Of a stretch of DNA of 36,525 nucleotides, positions 8,994-17,943 are shown piece after piece. How positions within the stretch are numbered: position 1 is the first letter of the stretch; every line of letters begins with the position of its first letter. Source of the stretch: Candidatus Aenigmatarchaeota archaeon (GTDB taxonomy: Archaea > Aenigmatarchaeota > Aenigmatarchaeia > GW2011-AR5); the NCBI GenBank assembly GCA_016180925.1, contig JACPAH010000007.1, positions 1 to 36,525 on the forward strand, in the 5' to 3' direction. Under the pieces are notes generated by a model. That model was not told the DNA's origin. It saw only the letters and a program-made list of their open reading frames with translations, and did no database searches. The translations under genes and the position numbers were made by a program.

Positions 8994-9428
8994 ATGGCAG
9001 CATTTCCAACACAGCTTTTCAATCTGGGGTTCGGCGACAAGGCCAACAGGCAGGTTTCAGTCGCCCTTGCCTTCGTTATAGCGTTCTTCGTTACAGGCGT
9101 CGGAGGTGCGCAGCTGGCTGCGTTCTTCACCAACCTGTTCGGCGGCGCATCCGTGTTCCTCGCTGGCATACTGGTCGTTGTGCTGTTTGCATCGATGCTC
9201 TGGCCCGGCGACAAGAAGGACAACTGGCTGCATAAATCTTTCGTGCCTCTCGCAGCCGTAATCCTCATCGGCATTGCGCTGTTCCTCGGCTCGACAGGCA
9301 CGCTTGTCGGCAGTGTATGGCTTGACTCCCAGACCGCGGTGACGCTGTTCTGGATAATCATAATCGTCGTCGCCATCTACCTTGTGACGAGGGAAAAGGC
9401 TGAGGCTGCACCAGCAACAAAACCATAA
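8994..9428 (+). CDS. Small multi-TM membrane protein, paralog of the 9506 ORF
   Basis: SVALAFVIAFFVTGVGGAQLAAFFTNLFGGASVFLAGILVVVL resembles VISIVVAFFVVAFGGPAMAKFFTNFFGTMALVLAGVLGIILV in the next ORF. Confidence 0.75.
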   Translation: MAAFPTQLFNLGFGDKANRQVSVALAFVIAFFVTGVGGAQLAAFFTNLFGGASVFLAGILVVVLFASMLWPGDKKDNWLHKSFVPLAAVILIGIALFLGSTGTLVGSVWLDSQTAVTLFWIIIIVVAIYLVTREKAEAAPATKP

Positions 9429-9454
9429 ATCTCTTATTTCTTTTTTTCTTTCCC
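9429..9454 (+). terminator. T-rich archaeal terminator-like tract
   Basis: atctcttatttctttttttctttccc directly after the stop at 9428. Confidence 0.5.
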
Positions 9455-9505
9455 GACTTCTAAAGCATTTAAGAAACGGAAGTGATATGATTACTCAGTG
9501 ATTGA

Positions 9506-9973
9506 ATGACAGGCCCGTTCGAAGTGATGATTCATAACCTGAGCCAGCTCGGGGTATTCGGGTTCCTCCTTCCGTGGATATTCATCTTCGTTGTCATGTA
9601 CGCGCTGCTTCTGAAGTCGAAGGCACTCGGCGAGGACCATAAGATAATAGGCGTAATATCCATCGTCGTCGCCTTCTTCGTCGTAGCATTCGGCGGGCCG
9701 GCAATGGCCAAGTTCTTCACAAACTTCTTCGGAACCATGGCACTTGTCCTGGCCGGCGTCCTTGGAATAATACTTGTTGTGGGGCTCACCGGGGCCGACG
9801 TGAGCAAGACCCTGAACACGAAATCAGTACTGGCGGTCCTGGCCGGAATAGTAGTTGTAGTGTTCGTCATATCACTAGGGGCCTATGGCGTCAACATAGG
9901 CAGCACTATAGTAAGTCTGGTATTCATACTCGCCCTCCTGGCGCTGGCCGTGATGTTCATAACGAAGAGCTGA
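9506..9973 (+). CDS. Small multi-TM membrane protein, paralog of the 8994 ORF
   Basis: See 8994. Confidence 0.75.
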   Translation: MTGPFEVMIHNLSQLGVFGFLLPWIFIFVVMYALLLKSKALGEDHKIIGVISIVVAFFVVAFGGPAMAKFFTNFFGTMALVLAGVLGIILVVGLTGADVSKTLNTKSVLAVLAGIVVVVFVISLGAYGVNIGSTIVSLVFILALLALAVMFITKS

Positions 9974-9978
9974 AACTC

Positions 9979-10173
9979 ATGGAAAAAAGGAAAGATGAGT
10001 GGAGAAAAAAGGGCGCGGCGATGATAATAATAGGCATCATTTCTTTATTCGGCGCGTTCTTAATCTTCGCTTTCTACGAGATGCCTGAGGGCGGCTTCGC
10101 AAAGAGCCTCTTCTTCCTCATAGCAGGGATGTTCCTCATAGTTGCCGGCAAGAGGTCGTATCATTTCGGCTGA
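9979..10173 (+). CDS. Small membrane protein, 2 TM
   Basis: 64-aa ORF, 5 nt after the previous gene. Confidence 0.55.
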   Translation: MEKRKDEWRKKGAAMIIIGIISLFGAFLIFAFYEMPEGGFAKSLFFLIAGMFLIVAGKRSYHFG

Positions 10174-10298
10174 ATCTGCAAAGCACCGGAAGAATGAAGT
10201 TCTTCCAAAGCTTTGGGATGTCAAAAACCTTCGGTTTCCTCAAAAGAACATAGTTCTTTTGGGATATTGAAAATCTCCAATTTTCATATATTTGCACA
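10174..10298. repeat. Palindromic hairpin element, locus R2
   Basis: GGAAGAA(10188-10194)/TTCTTCC(10200-10206), AAACC/GGTTT (10225-10237), AAAAGAAC(10242-10249)/GTTCTTTT(10253-10260), TGAAAAT(10268-10274)/ATTTTCA(10280-10286); linkers GGGATGTC, GGGATATT, GCACAT. Confidence 0.85.
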
Positions 10299-10733
10299 TT
10301 ACCAGCCGAACTCGCTGTAGAAAACGCCATTACGGATATTCTCAATTGCCTGCCTTATGTAAGGAATCGTGTTGGATGGCAGCTCGTCCACAGGAAACCA
10401 TCCTATATCGTCGCACTTGTCAGGCTCCATTATTTTCGGCATGCCATCCCATCTCTCAGCTTGTATGAAAAAGTCCGCGCGTTCATGGTCCGTCTTCCTG
10501 TGAATGACATGGACAACCCGGAGGTCTTTTTCATTAATATCGATGCCGGTCTCCTCCTTCGCTTCACGTATCATCGCCTGAAGGAAGGTTTCGTTTCCGT
10601 CAAGATGGCCGGCAGGAACGCTGTAGTTGCCGTCCATCCAACCCGTATTGAACCGCCTGGAAAGCAGAACTTTTCCTTCTTCAATCAGAATCAGGTGCGA
10701 CACAGGCACAATCATGAACCTTTCTTTCGGCAT
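10299..10733 (-). CDS. NUDIX hydrolase
   Basis: Nudix box GHLDGNETFLQAMIREAKEETGID. Confidence 0.9.
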   Translation of the reverse strand: MPKERFMIVPVSHLILIEEGKVLLSRRFNTGWMDGNYSVPAGHLDGNETFLQAMIREAKEETGIDINEKDLRVVHVIHRKTDHERADFFIQAERWDGMPKIMEPDKCDDIGWFPVDELPSNTIPYIRQAIENIRNGVFYSEFGW

Positions 10734-10758
10734 AGAAGATTATTACAGGAAATATTTA

Positions 10759-11406
10759 TTACTGGTATTGTTCCTCGACAGGAACATGCTTCTGCTTCAT
10801 CTCGTGTATCATTTTCGACAATGACTCTATGTTGCGCGTCAGGGACGGCAGGAACTGCTTGAAAGCGCGCTCAAGTCCGCCGACGCGGGCCTGCAGGTCC
10901 TCGAGCTGCTCCGTCATCTCCTGGCTGTTCGACTCGGAAACAGGCTGTGACTTCAGCTCGCCGAGCCTCTGCTCAATCCCTTTTATGCTGCCTGAAAGAG
11001 TATCAACAGTATCCTTCAGCTTCTTCATCTCAGTCTCGTACTTGCTTATCTTGTCCTCCATGACGCTCTCGATGAGTTCCTCCATCATGAGCTCGGGAGA
11101 CTGCTGCTGCTCGTTCGGCATTATGGCGTCGAATTCCGGCATTTCATCCGACTGAAAATCCTGCTGCGGCGCCGAAGGCGGCCCTGAGAAGTCCTCGAAC
11201 TTGGGCCTCTGCTGCGGCGGCTGCGGAGCCTCATCAACGCCTGTCTTGACAGCCTGAAGCATCCCCTTCTCTATATCCTCGTAGGAATAGCCCTTCGATT
11301 TGAGCGTCTTTATGATTTCGTGGTCCGTCATCCCCTTTCCGCTCATGCCCCTTATCTCGCCGACAGGGAGCTCCCTGTGTTCCTCTTTTTTCTTCTTGCC
11401 GAACAT
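10759..11406 (-). CDS. Coiled-coil protein, 215 aa
   Basis: Basic N-terminus, UBA/CUE-like GMTDHEIIKTLKSKGYSYEDIEKGM, then long heptad-like region. Confidence 0.65.
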   Translation of the reverse strand: MFGKKKKEEHRELPVGEIRGMSGKGMTDHEIIKTLKSKGYSYEDIEKGMLQAVKTGVDEAPQPPQQRPKFEDFSGPPSAPQQDFQSDEMPEFDAIMPNEQQQSPELMMEELIESVMEDKISKYETEMKKLKDTVDTLSGSIKGIEQRLGELKSQPVSESNSQEMTEQLEDLQARVGGLERAFKQFLPSLTRNIESLSKMIHEMKQKHVPVEEQYQ

Positions 11407-11456
11407 AAACGCACCTAAATATAATTACAACCGGGGGTTTATTAACGTTTTTTAAT

Positions 11457-11825
11457 TCAGACGACAGGCTGCTTGACAGGACGCTGCTCCGGGTACTGCT
11501 TCACCGGGTTGAGCAGGTCCATCATCCTTTCCATCTCCCTTATGTCGCTTTTCCTCGCAAACTTGACTATCTGCCTGTTTATCTTCTCCATGTTGTTCCT
11601 AAGCCTAGAGAACTCGTCATAGAGGCCTTTCAGCGACGCCTCCATCTCAGAAATCTTCGCGCCGGACTTTTTTGACCTGTCGAAACCCGCGGATTCCAGC
11701 GAATTCATGCGGTTCTCGAGCATGTCGAGGCGCTGCTCCAGGCTCCTGATGCGCCGCGTATCCTCGCCGTTCTTCCTTATGAGCTCGTGTATTATTATAT
11801 TGTACTTCGACTCTTCCCTAACCAT
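11457..11825 (-). CDS. Coiled-coil protein, 122 aa
   Basis: Heptad-rich charged ORF. Confidence 0.6.
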   Translation of the reverse strand: MVREESKYNIIIHELIRKNGEDTRRIRSLEQRLDMLENRMNSLESAGFDRSKKSGAKISEMEASLKGLYDEFSRLRNNMEKINRQIVKFARKSDIREMERMMDLLNPVKQYPEQRPVKQPVV

Positions 11826-11903
11826 GAATATAATTTCTATTTTCCACTATTTATAATTTGAAAGCGCGGCCTGGAAAACGTTTAATTCGGACACCTAGAT
11901 GAT

Positions 11904-12190
11904 CAAAGATGTTATATCTCCACCAACGGAACAGAGTTCCGTTGAAGGTTTCCACATCTTTGTCATTGTGTAAAAGCCAAAGGCTTTTAACATCTCAAAA
12001 GAATTCCATTCTTTTGCAGACTCAGAAGCCTCTTTGTGATATCCTCAAAGAATAAAGTTCTTTGGGATGTCAGAAAGCTATGCTTTCTGCACATATCCTA
12101 CAACTAAATGTGCAAAAACCTTTGGTTTTTGACATCTCAGAAACATCTAGGATGTTTCTGCAGAGTTGTAGGTTTTATAGAGGCTTCTGC
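11904..12190. repeat. Large nested palindromic hairpin element, locus R3
   Basis: CAAAGATG(11904-11911)/CATCTTTG(11955-11962) around CAACGGAAC/GTTCCGTTG; TAAAAGCC/GGCTTTTA (11971-11989); AAAAGAAT/ATTCTTTT (11997-12015); outer AGAAGCCTCT(12024-12033)/AGAGGCTTCT(12179-12188) around CAAAGAA/TTCTTTG, CAGAAAGC/GCTTTCTG, and CCTACAACT(12097-12105)/AGTTGTAGG(12164-12172), which itself encloses two hairpins. Confidence 0.9.
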
Positions 12191-12203
12191 AGATAATACT
12201 TGT

Positions 12204-14441
12204 ATGGTCTTCGAATACGACTACGACGAGGAAGCGCAGAGGATAAGGATAAACTGCGTAGGCGCGATATCAGAAACCAGCGTGGAGGACTACGACCTCT
12301 GCATGGCCACGACCATAGAGAAGCTCATGGAAGTGAAGAGGCTCGTGAGGGTTGTCCTGGCCGGCTCAAGGGAGTACGAATACGACTTCAGCGAAGCCAA
12401 GCTGCTGCTCGAGATAGGGTACGCGATAGAGCGCATCATAAAGGAAAGGATAATATCCATGAAGAACGTCGCCGCCAGGGAGGACGACTTCTGGATACAG
12501 CAGCGTTACGGGTTCCTGCAGAATTTTCTCAACAGGCTGAAATACGACCCCATAGAGGCGTACAAGAGCCTCCTGAGGGAGATAAGGCACAGCAAGATAA
12601 TGAAGGAAAAGGAGCCGGATTACGCCTCAAAGATATCCTACCAGCATTATATAAACAATTCACTGGAGCCGATAAGGCAGATACTGGAAGAGTGCGAGCT
12701 CATACAGATAGCGAAGCCGCAGCTCACCGAAAACAAGAACCGCTCCCTGTACAGGAAAATATTCCACCCGACGATAAGGCCCAACTTCATCTACACGAGG
12801 TACGTATCCCTGCCTCCGCCGGACGCGGAGCTCCTGGAGAGATACAGGATGGGGGACACGGACGTGGAGATATACAGGGTCAAGGGAAAGCTCAGGAATT
12901 TGTACCACGTAATACCCCCAGAATTCCGGCTGGACGAGAACGAATACACTCTCCTCGACACGGCAAGGCGCTACCTTGGAAGGCACGAGCCGGTCGAAGG
13001 CGAACTGTCAAGGCCGGAGAACGTCAGAGAAAATCTGTACAGGATAGGGCTGGACATGATAAGGGACATCGCGAACAACAACAACATGCAGCTCAGCGAG
13101 AAGAAGCTTAGCAACCTGGCGAAGATACTGACCAGGTACACGGCCGGGCTCGGCATACTGGACCTCATACTGCAGGACGACAAGATACAGGACATAGCGG
13201 TCAATTCGCCGGTGGGGACATCACCGGTCTACATATACCATGCCGACTACCACGAGTGCGAAACCAATATCGTGCCGAGCCAGGAGGACGCCGAATCATG
13301 GGCCACGAGATTCAGGCTGAGCAGCGGCAGGCCGTTTGACGAGGCCAATCCAGTTCTCGATACGGAGCTCGAAGTTCCGGGGGGCCGCGCCAGGGTGGCT
13401 GCGATAACAAGAACTCTCTCGCCAGACGGCCTCGGCTTCGCATTCAGGCGCCACAGGGACAAGCCGTGGACATTCCCCCTCTTCATAAAAAACCGGATGA
13501 TAGACTCGTTTTCTGCCGGGCTCCTGTGGTTCCTGATAGACGGCTCCAGGACGATGCTGATAGCAGGGACCAGGTCAAGCGGCAAGACGTCGTTTCTGTC
13601 GTCGTGCATCGTCCAGATAATGCCGAAAATCAGAATCGTTTCATTAGAAGACACGCTGGAAATCCCGGTGCCGCAGCTGCGGGAGCTGGGTTACAACATA
13701 GAGAGACTCAAGTCAAGAAGCGTGATAACCAACGTCGAGACAGAGCTGCCGGCCGAGGAAGGGTTGAGAACGGCGCTCCGTCTCGGGGACTCCTCGCTGA
13801 TAGTAGGCGAAGTGAGAAGCAGGGAGGCGATAGCGCTGTACGAGGCAATGAGGATAGGCGCCCTGGCAAACCTTGTGGCAGGCACCATCCATGGGGAGAG
13901 CGCTTACGGAGTCTTCGACCGTGTAGTGAATGACCTCGGCGTGCCGCCGACCAGCTTCAAGGCCACCGACATAGTCGTCGTGAACAACATGATAAGGTCG
14001 CCAGACGGGCTCCACTCCTTCAGGAGGACGGTCGAGCTGACGGAGATAAGGAAGCACTGGTCAAGCGACCCCGTGAAGGAGGGAGGATTCGTGAACCTTC
14101 TGGAATATTCGGCAAAGGAGGACAAGCTCAAGCCCACGAAGACCCTGCTCACCGGAGAGTCGGAGATAATAAACGACATAATGTCGAGGGTCAGGGAGTG
14201 GAGGGGGAACTGGGACGCCGTATGGGAGAACATAACCATGAGGCAGAAGATACTTCAGTCCCTTGTGGACTATTCGGACGCTTACAAGAGGCCTGACATC
14301 ATGGAAGCCCCGTCCGTGATAGAGTCCAACTCCATGTTCCACATAGCGAGCGCCGATATCAAGGAAGAAACCGGCTCCATAGACAACAAGCTCGTATACG
14401 AAAGGTGGCACGACTGGCTCGAAAAAAAGGTCAGGCAGTGA
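12204..14441 (+). CDS. Type II/IV secretion system ATPase (archaeal T4P/Tad/GspE-like); ORF open upstream to 12108
   Basis: Walker A MLIAGTRSSGKTSFLSS; SLIVGEVRSREAIALYEAMRIGA Walker B region. Confidence 0.9.
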   Translation: MVFEYDYDEEAQRIRINCVGAISETSVEDYDLCMATTIEKLMEVKRLVRVVLAGSREYEYDFSEAKLLLEIGYAIERIIKERIISMKNVAAREDDFWIQQRYGFLQNFLNRLKYDPIEAYKSLLREIRHSKIMKEKEPDYASKISYQHYINNSLEPIRQILEECELIQIAKPQLTENKNRSLYRKIFHPTIRPNFIYTRYVSLPPPDAELLERYRMGDTDVEIYRVKGKLRNLYHVIPPEFRLDENEYTLLDTARRYLGRHEPVEGELSRPENVRENLYRIGLDMIRDIANNNNMQLSEKKLSNLAKILTRYTAGLGILDLILQDDKIQDIAVNSPVGTSPVYIYHADYHECETNIVPSQEDAESWATRFRLSSGRPFDEANPVLDTELEVPGGRARVAAITRTLSPDGLGFAFRRHRDKPWTFPLFIKNRMIDSFSAGLLWFLIDGSRTMLIAGTRSSGKTSFLSSCIVQIMPKIRIVSLEDTLEIPVPQLRELGYNIERLKSRSVITNVETELPAEEGLRTALRLGDSSLIVGEVRSREAIALYEAMRIGALANLVAGTIHGESAYGVFDRVVNDLGVPPTSFKATDIVVVNNMIRSPDGLHSFRRTVELTEIRKHWSSDPVKEGGFVNLLEYSAKEDKLKPTKTLLTGESEIINDIMSRVREWRGNWDAVWENITMRQKILQSLVDYSDAYKRPDIMEAPSVIESNSMFHIASADIKEETGSIDNKLVYERWHDWLEKKVRQ

Positions 14442-14447
14442 CGTAGA

Positions 14448-16403
14448 ATGGAAGACAAAGAGAGAGCCGCCAGGATAAAAAAAATAATATCAAGGGAATA
14501 CAGGATATACAAGGAAGAGGAGGAAATATCCTCGCTTCCAAGGACCTTGTACGAGAAAGCGTGCAGGATATCGGCGGCGCTCCTCAACCTGAAGCCGGAC
14601 GCCAGGACCAGGAAGAAGCTAGAGGAAGTAATAGAATTCTCGCACCTCAAGATAACGCCAGCCGGCGTCTCGTCCCTCACGATACTGTTTGCACTTCTCA
14701 CCACGATACCGACAACGCTCCTGATAATACTGTCGCTCTTCACCCCGTTCAGCGTGCTGCCGTTCGGGTACGGGATGCTTCTCATGCTGATGTCGCTGTT
14801 CTTCGTGATATACCTCTACAACTACCCGTTCTTCCTGAAGAGAAGATACGAGTCGGAGGTGAGTTCGGAAATAGTGACGATGATACTCTACATGGCGATG
14901 TACATGAGGAACACCCCCAACCTTGAAGGCGCCGTGAAATTCGCGGCCGACAACCTGTCAGGCCCGATAGGGCTGGAGCTCAAGAAGATGCTGTGGGACG
15001 TTGAGGTCGGCAACTTCTTCTCCATGCAGGCGGCGCTCCTGGATTACACCGAGAAATGGGCGAAGAACAGGGAGTTCGTGGAGGCCGTGGAGCTGCTTAT
15101 AACGTCAATGAAGCAGATCGGCGAGAAGCGCTTAACGCTCCTGGACGAGACGGTGAATATAGTCTTGGAGGGCAACAGGGAAAGGGCAAAGCACTTCAAC
15201 CAGAAGCTGAAGCTGCCTGTCATGGTCGTGCACGCCCTCGGAGTAATACTTCCCGTGATGGGCCTCGTGCTCTTTCCGGTCATATCCGTCTTCCTGGGAA
15301 TAGAGTCGGCGGTTCTTTTCGTCATATACGACGTGCTGCTGCCGCTGATACTCTACTTCGTCATAATGCGGATATCGGAGCTGAGGCCGGCGACGTTCAG
15401 CAAAATCGACATCTCCGAGAATCCGGATGTGCCGCCGATGGGGAAGATAAAGCTCGGCGGCAGGCTGGTTTCGGCGTGGCCTATAGCAATGCTGAGCGCG
15501 ATACCCTTCATAGGGCTTGGTCTCTTCATAAAACAGTTCGAGAGCGAGGGAATAATAGCGGGACTCCTGATACTGTTCGGCGTGGCGTTCTCCATATCAA
15601 TATACAACATACTCCTCTCCAGGAAGAGGCTCGAGGTCAGGGACAAGACGAGGAAGATAGAAGGCGAATTCGCCGAGGCTTTATTCCAGATGGGGAACCA
15701 GGTGTCATCTGGAAAGCCGATAGAGATATCGATAAAGAATTCCATGGAGCGCATCAACAACCTCGAGATAAAGAACTTCTTCGACAAGGCGCTGAACAAC
15801 ATAAAGTCGCTCGGCATGACATTCCAGCAGGCGTTCTTTGACAAGGACTTCGGCGCGATAAGGCTCTACCCGTCGAGGCTCATAAAGAACATCATGAGGA
15901 CGGTGGTGGAGTCGAGCAAGAAGGGCGTCAACGTGGCGTCCAACGCCATGCTGTCGGTCTCCAGGTACCTGAAGGGCATCCACTCGACGCAGGAAGAGGT
16001 GAGGGAGGAGCTCAGTGAGACTGTCAATTCGCTGAAGTTCCAGCTCTATTTCCTGTCGCCCATGATATCCGGCATAGTCGTGACGCTGGCCATAATAATA
16101 ATAAGGATACTGAAGTCCCTGTCCAACAGCCTCGGCGACTTCCAGAGCGTGCAGGTCCCGCTCATAAGCCAGTTCGCCAACATCACCGTGACGCCCTTTC
16201 AATTTATAATAGTCGTTGGCACATATATCATAGAAACATGCGTAATCATATCGATATTCATAAACAACATAGAGAACGGCGACGACCCGATAGGGCGCAT
16301 GCACACGACCGGATACTCGCTGCTGATAGGGTTCATCATGTTCACCGTATTCACCATGATAACGCTGATGGTGTTCGGGCCGCTCATAACGACGCTGGTG
16401 TGA
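14448..16403 (+). CDS. Type II secretion system F domain (TadC/FlaJ-like) membrane platform protein
   Basis: 651 aa, duplicated TM-cytoplasmic arrangement, immediately downstream of the ATPase. Confidence 0.85.
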   Translation: MEDKERAARIKKIISREYRIYKEEEEISSLPRTLYEKACRISAALLNLKPDARTRKKLEEVIEFSHLKITPAGVSSLTILFALLTTIPTTLLIILSLFTPFSVLPFGYGMLLMLMSLFFVIYLYNYPFFLKRRYESEVSSEIVTMILYMAMYMRNTPNLEGAVKFAADNLSGPIGLELKKMLWDVEVGNFFSMQAALLDYTEKWAKNREFVEAVELLITSMKQIGEKRLTLLDETVNIVLEGNRERAKHFNQKLKLPVMVVHALGVILPVMGLVLFPVISVFLGIESAVLFVIYDVLLPLILYFVIMRISELRPATFSKIDISENPDVPPMGKIKLGGRLVSAWPIAMLSAIPFIGLGLFIKQFESEGIIAGLLILFGVAFSISIYNILLSRKRLEVRDKTRKIEGEFAEALFQMGNQVSSGKPIEISIKNSMERINNLEIKNFFDKALNNIKSLGMTFQQAFFDKDFGAIRLYPSRLIKNIMRTVVESSKKGVNVASNAMLSVSRYLKGIHSTQEEVREELSETVNSLKFQLYFLSPMISGIVVTLAIIIIRILKSLSNSLGDFQSVQVPLISQFANITVTPFQFIIVVGTYIIETCVIISIFINNIENGDDPIGRMHTTGYSLLIGFIMFTVFTMITLMVFGPLITTLV

Positions 16404-16407
16404 CGAC

Positions 16408-16662
16408 ATGAAGATGTGCAAATGTATGAAAACCAGAGGTTTTCAACATCCCAAAGGAATCTCGGACGTGATGCTGTGGACCATGATAGGGCTTGCATTG
16501 GCCCTGATCGCACTGGCGATACTTGCATCGATAGCAGGGAGCCAGACGACTCTGGTGAAGAACGACATAGAGATACAGCGCGAAAGCGTTTACACAATGC
16601 CCGTATACGGACCGTGCCATGACTACGAGGAGGCCGACTTTTCATGGAAAGTCTTGAGATGA
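16408..16662 (+). CDS. Prepilin-like small protein with repeat-derived leader
   Basis: MKMCKCMKTRGFQHPKGISDVMLWTMIGLALALIALAILASIAG: basic leader, KG, hydrophobic helix. Confidence 0.7.
   Translation: MKMCKCMKTRGFQHPKGISDVMLWTMIGLALALIALAILASIAGSQTTLVKNDIEIQRESVYTMPVYGPCHDYEEADFSWKVLR
16411..16455. repeat. Single palindromic unit, locus R4, inside the coding start of the prepilin-like gene
   Basis: GATGTGCAAATGTA-TGAAAACC-AGA-GGTTTTCA-ACATCCC; 8-bp stem 16427-16434/16438-16445. Confidence 0.8.
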
Positions 16663-16976
16663 AGCAGGTATTTTATGTTATAATCGGCATCGTCATAACG
16701 GTAGTCGTCGCCTTCGTCCTGTGGAACAAGTTCGCGCCGGATGCCAGCCGCTCGTTCTATAATACTGTGACAGGACCGGGCGGGCTGTTCGGCCTCGCGC
16801 TTGCTGGAAGGAGGAAGAAAGGGATGCCGATGTCGCTGCTCGTGCTGATAATCGGCTCCGTAATAGCTCTCATAGTCATATTCCTCATCATGGGAGGGTT
16901 CATAGGCGAATCGGGCGGCGTGTCCAGCTCGCTCCGCGACTCCCTCACCGATTTCGGCATCGGTGCAATAAGCTAA
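16644..16976 (+). CDS. Small membrane protein, 2 TM
   Basis: 110-aa ORF overlapping the preceding gene in the same operon. Confidence 0.65.
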   Translation: MESLEMKQVFYVIIGIVITVVVAFVLWNKFAPDASRSFYNTVTGPGGLFGLALAGRRKKGMPMSLLVLIIGSVIALIVIFLIMGGFIGESGGVSSSLRDSLTDFGIGAIS

Positions 16977-16981
16977 CCACG

Positions 16982-17878
16982 GTGATATCCATAGAAATAA
17001 CAGAAATCGTTCCGGCGATGCTCACAGCGCTGATAATTCTGTCGATAGTGATAATATTTTTCATCCCGAAAGAGCTTCTCGCCAGCGGCTACGGCAACCT
17101 CACGGGAAGCTTCCTCATCATGCCCAGGGACGTCAATACAGAAGTCATGGATATCGTTCGCGATGCAAACGGGGATGTAGCGGGCTATAATCTGGAAATA
17201 CGAACCACTCTCGCATACATAAACACCGAATCGCTCAAAGAAGACACCATTAACGCAGTCCCGATAGTCCATTTCAAGGGTGGCTCTGCAAGAGGCAGTC
17301 CATTTACCATGACAAAGCAGGAAATGACAAGCGGTGCCGGAGGCGTGAGGTGGAATTTGAGTTTCAATGTCCAGACCAGCGAGCCGCCGTACAAAACAGA
17401 ACAAAGCCCATTCTCCGGTGAAGTGAGTGAAAAGGATGGACTCGTCATGAAATCCGGCGAAGGAGGGGATTTTCTAGTCAAGGCTGAGAAATACGACGTA
17501 ACAGGCATTTTCACCAAGTCGTGCGAGATAGGGTTCCGCATCCAGTGCGGGAACGACACCAAGGCCCTGTACATGGATGAAAAGGAGGACTGCATCGCAT
17601 CAGGAGGACAATATTTGTGCTATGAAAACTCCAATGCATGCAGCGGCATCGTGGAGATAGAGATGAACGAGAGGCCGGACTGCGACGCCAGGAAGAATAC
17701 CATGTCGATTGCGGTGAAGAAAGGCACCGAGGGCCCTGTCCAGGAGGAAGTTTCTATAAGCTTCTGGAAAGACACCCAATGCGTAGAAGGCGAGACGGAT
17801 TACAGGCGCCTCACCGGCCTGTGCGAACTCGACAGGCTGAGCGGCCTTTACCTTTACGGCTTCCCGCTTTTTGGATGA
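16982..17878 (+). CDS. N-terminally anchored extracytoplasmic protein, pilin-like, Cys-containing (GTG start)
   Basis: N-terminal TM TALIILSIVIIFFI followed by large polar domain. Confidence 0.7.
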   Translation: MISIEITEIVPAMLTALIILSIVIIFFIPKELLASGYGNLTGSFLIMPRDVNTEVMDIVRDANGDVAGYNLEIRTTLAYINTESLKEDTINAVPIVHFKGGSARGSPFTMTKQEMTSGAGGVRWNLSFNVQTSEPPYKTEQSPFSGEVSEKDGLVMKSGEGGDFLVKAEKYDVTGIFTKSCEIGFRIQCGNDTKALYMDEKEDCIASGGQYLCYENSNACSGIVEIEMNERPDCDARKNTMSIAVKKGTEGPVQEEVSISFWKDTQCVEGETDYRRLTGLCELDRLSGLYLYGFPLFG

Positions 17879-17943
17879 ACCCCAGCGCTTTGGCGCTGCA
17901 AGCCGAAAGCAAGTATTTATTCTGACGGCTCAAATCAATATTT

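Noticed and set aside
10136-10345. 69-aa minus-strand ORF through R2
   Set aside because: Open frame produced by palindromic repeat sequence overlapping the 3' end of the nudix gene; no independent coding evidence.
11904-12190. CRISPR array
   Set aside because: No identical direct repeats with uniform spacers; conserved parts are short linkers and the hairpin arms differ from one another.
13466-13933. 155-aa plus-strand ORF within the ATPase
   Set aside because: Out-of-frame overlap with a well-supported ATPase; composition typical of shadow ORFs in G+C-rich coding sequence.
17881-17896. Hairpin CAGCGC-TTTG-GCGCTG after the 16982 gene
   Set aside because: Short stem lacking the conserved linkers of R1-R5 and no T-tract; could be a chance hairpin or minor attenuator.
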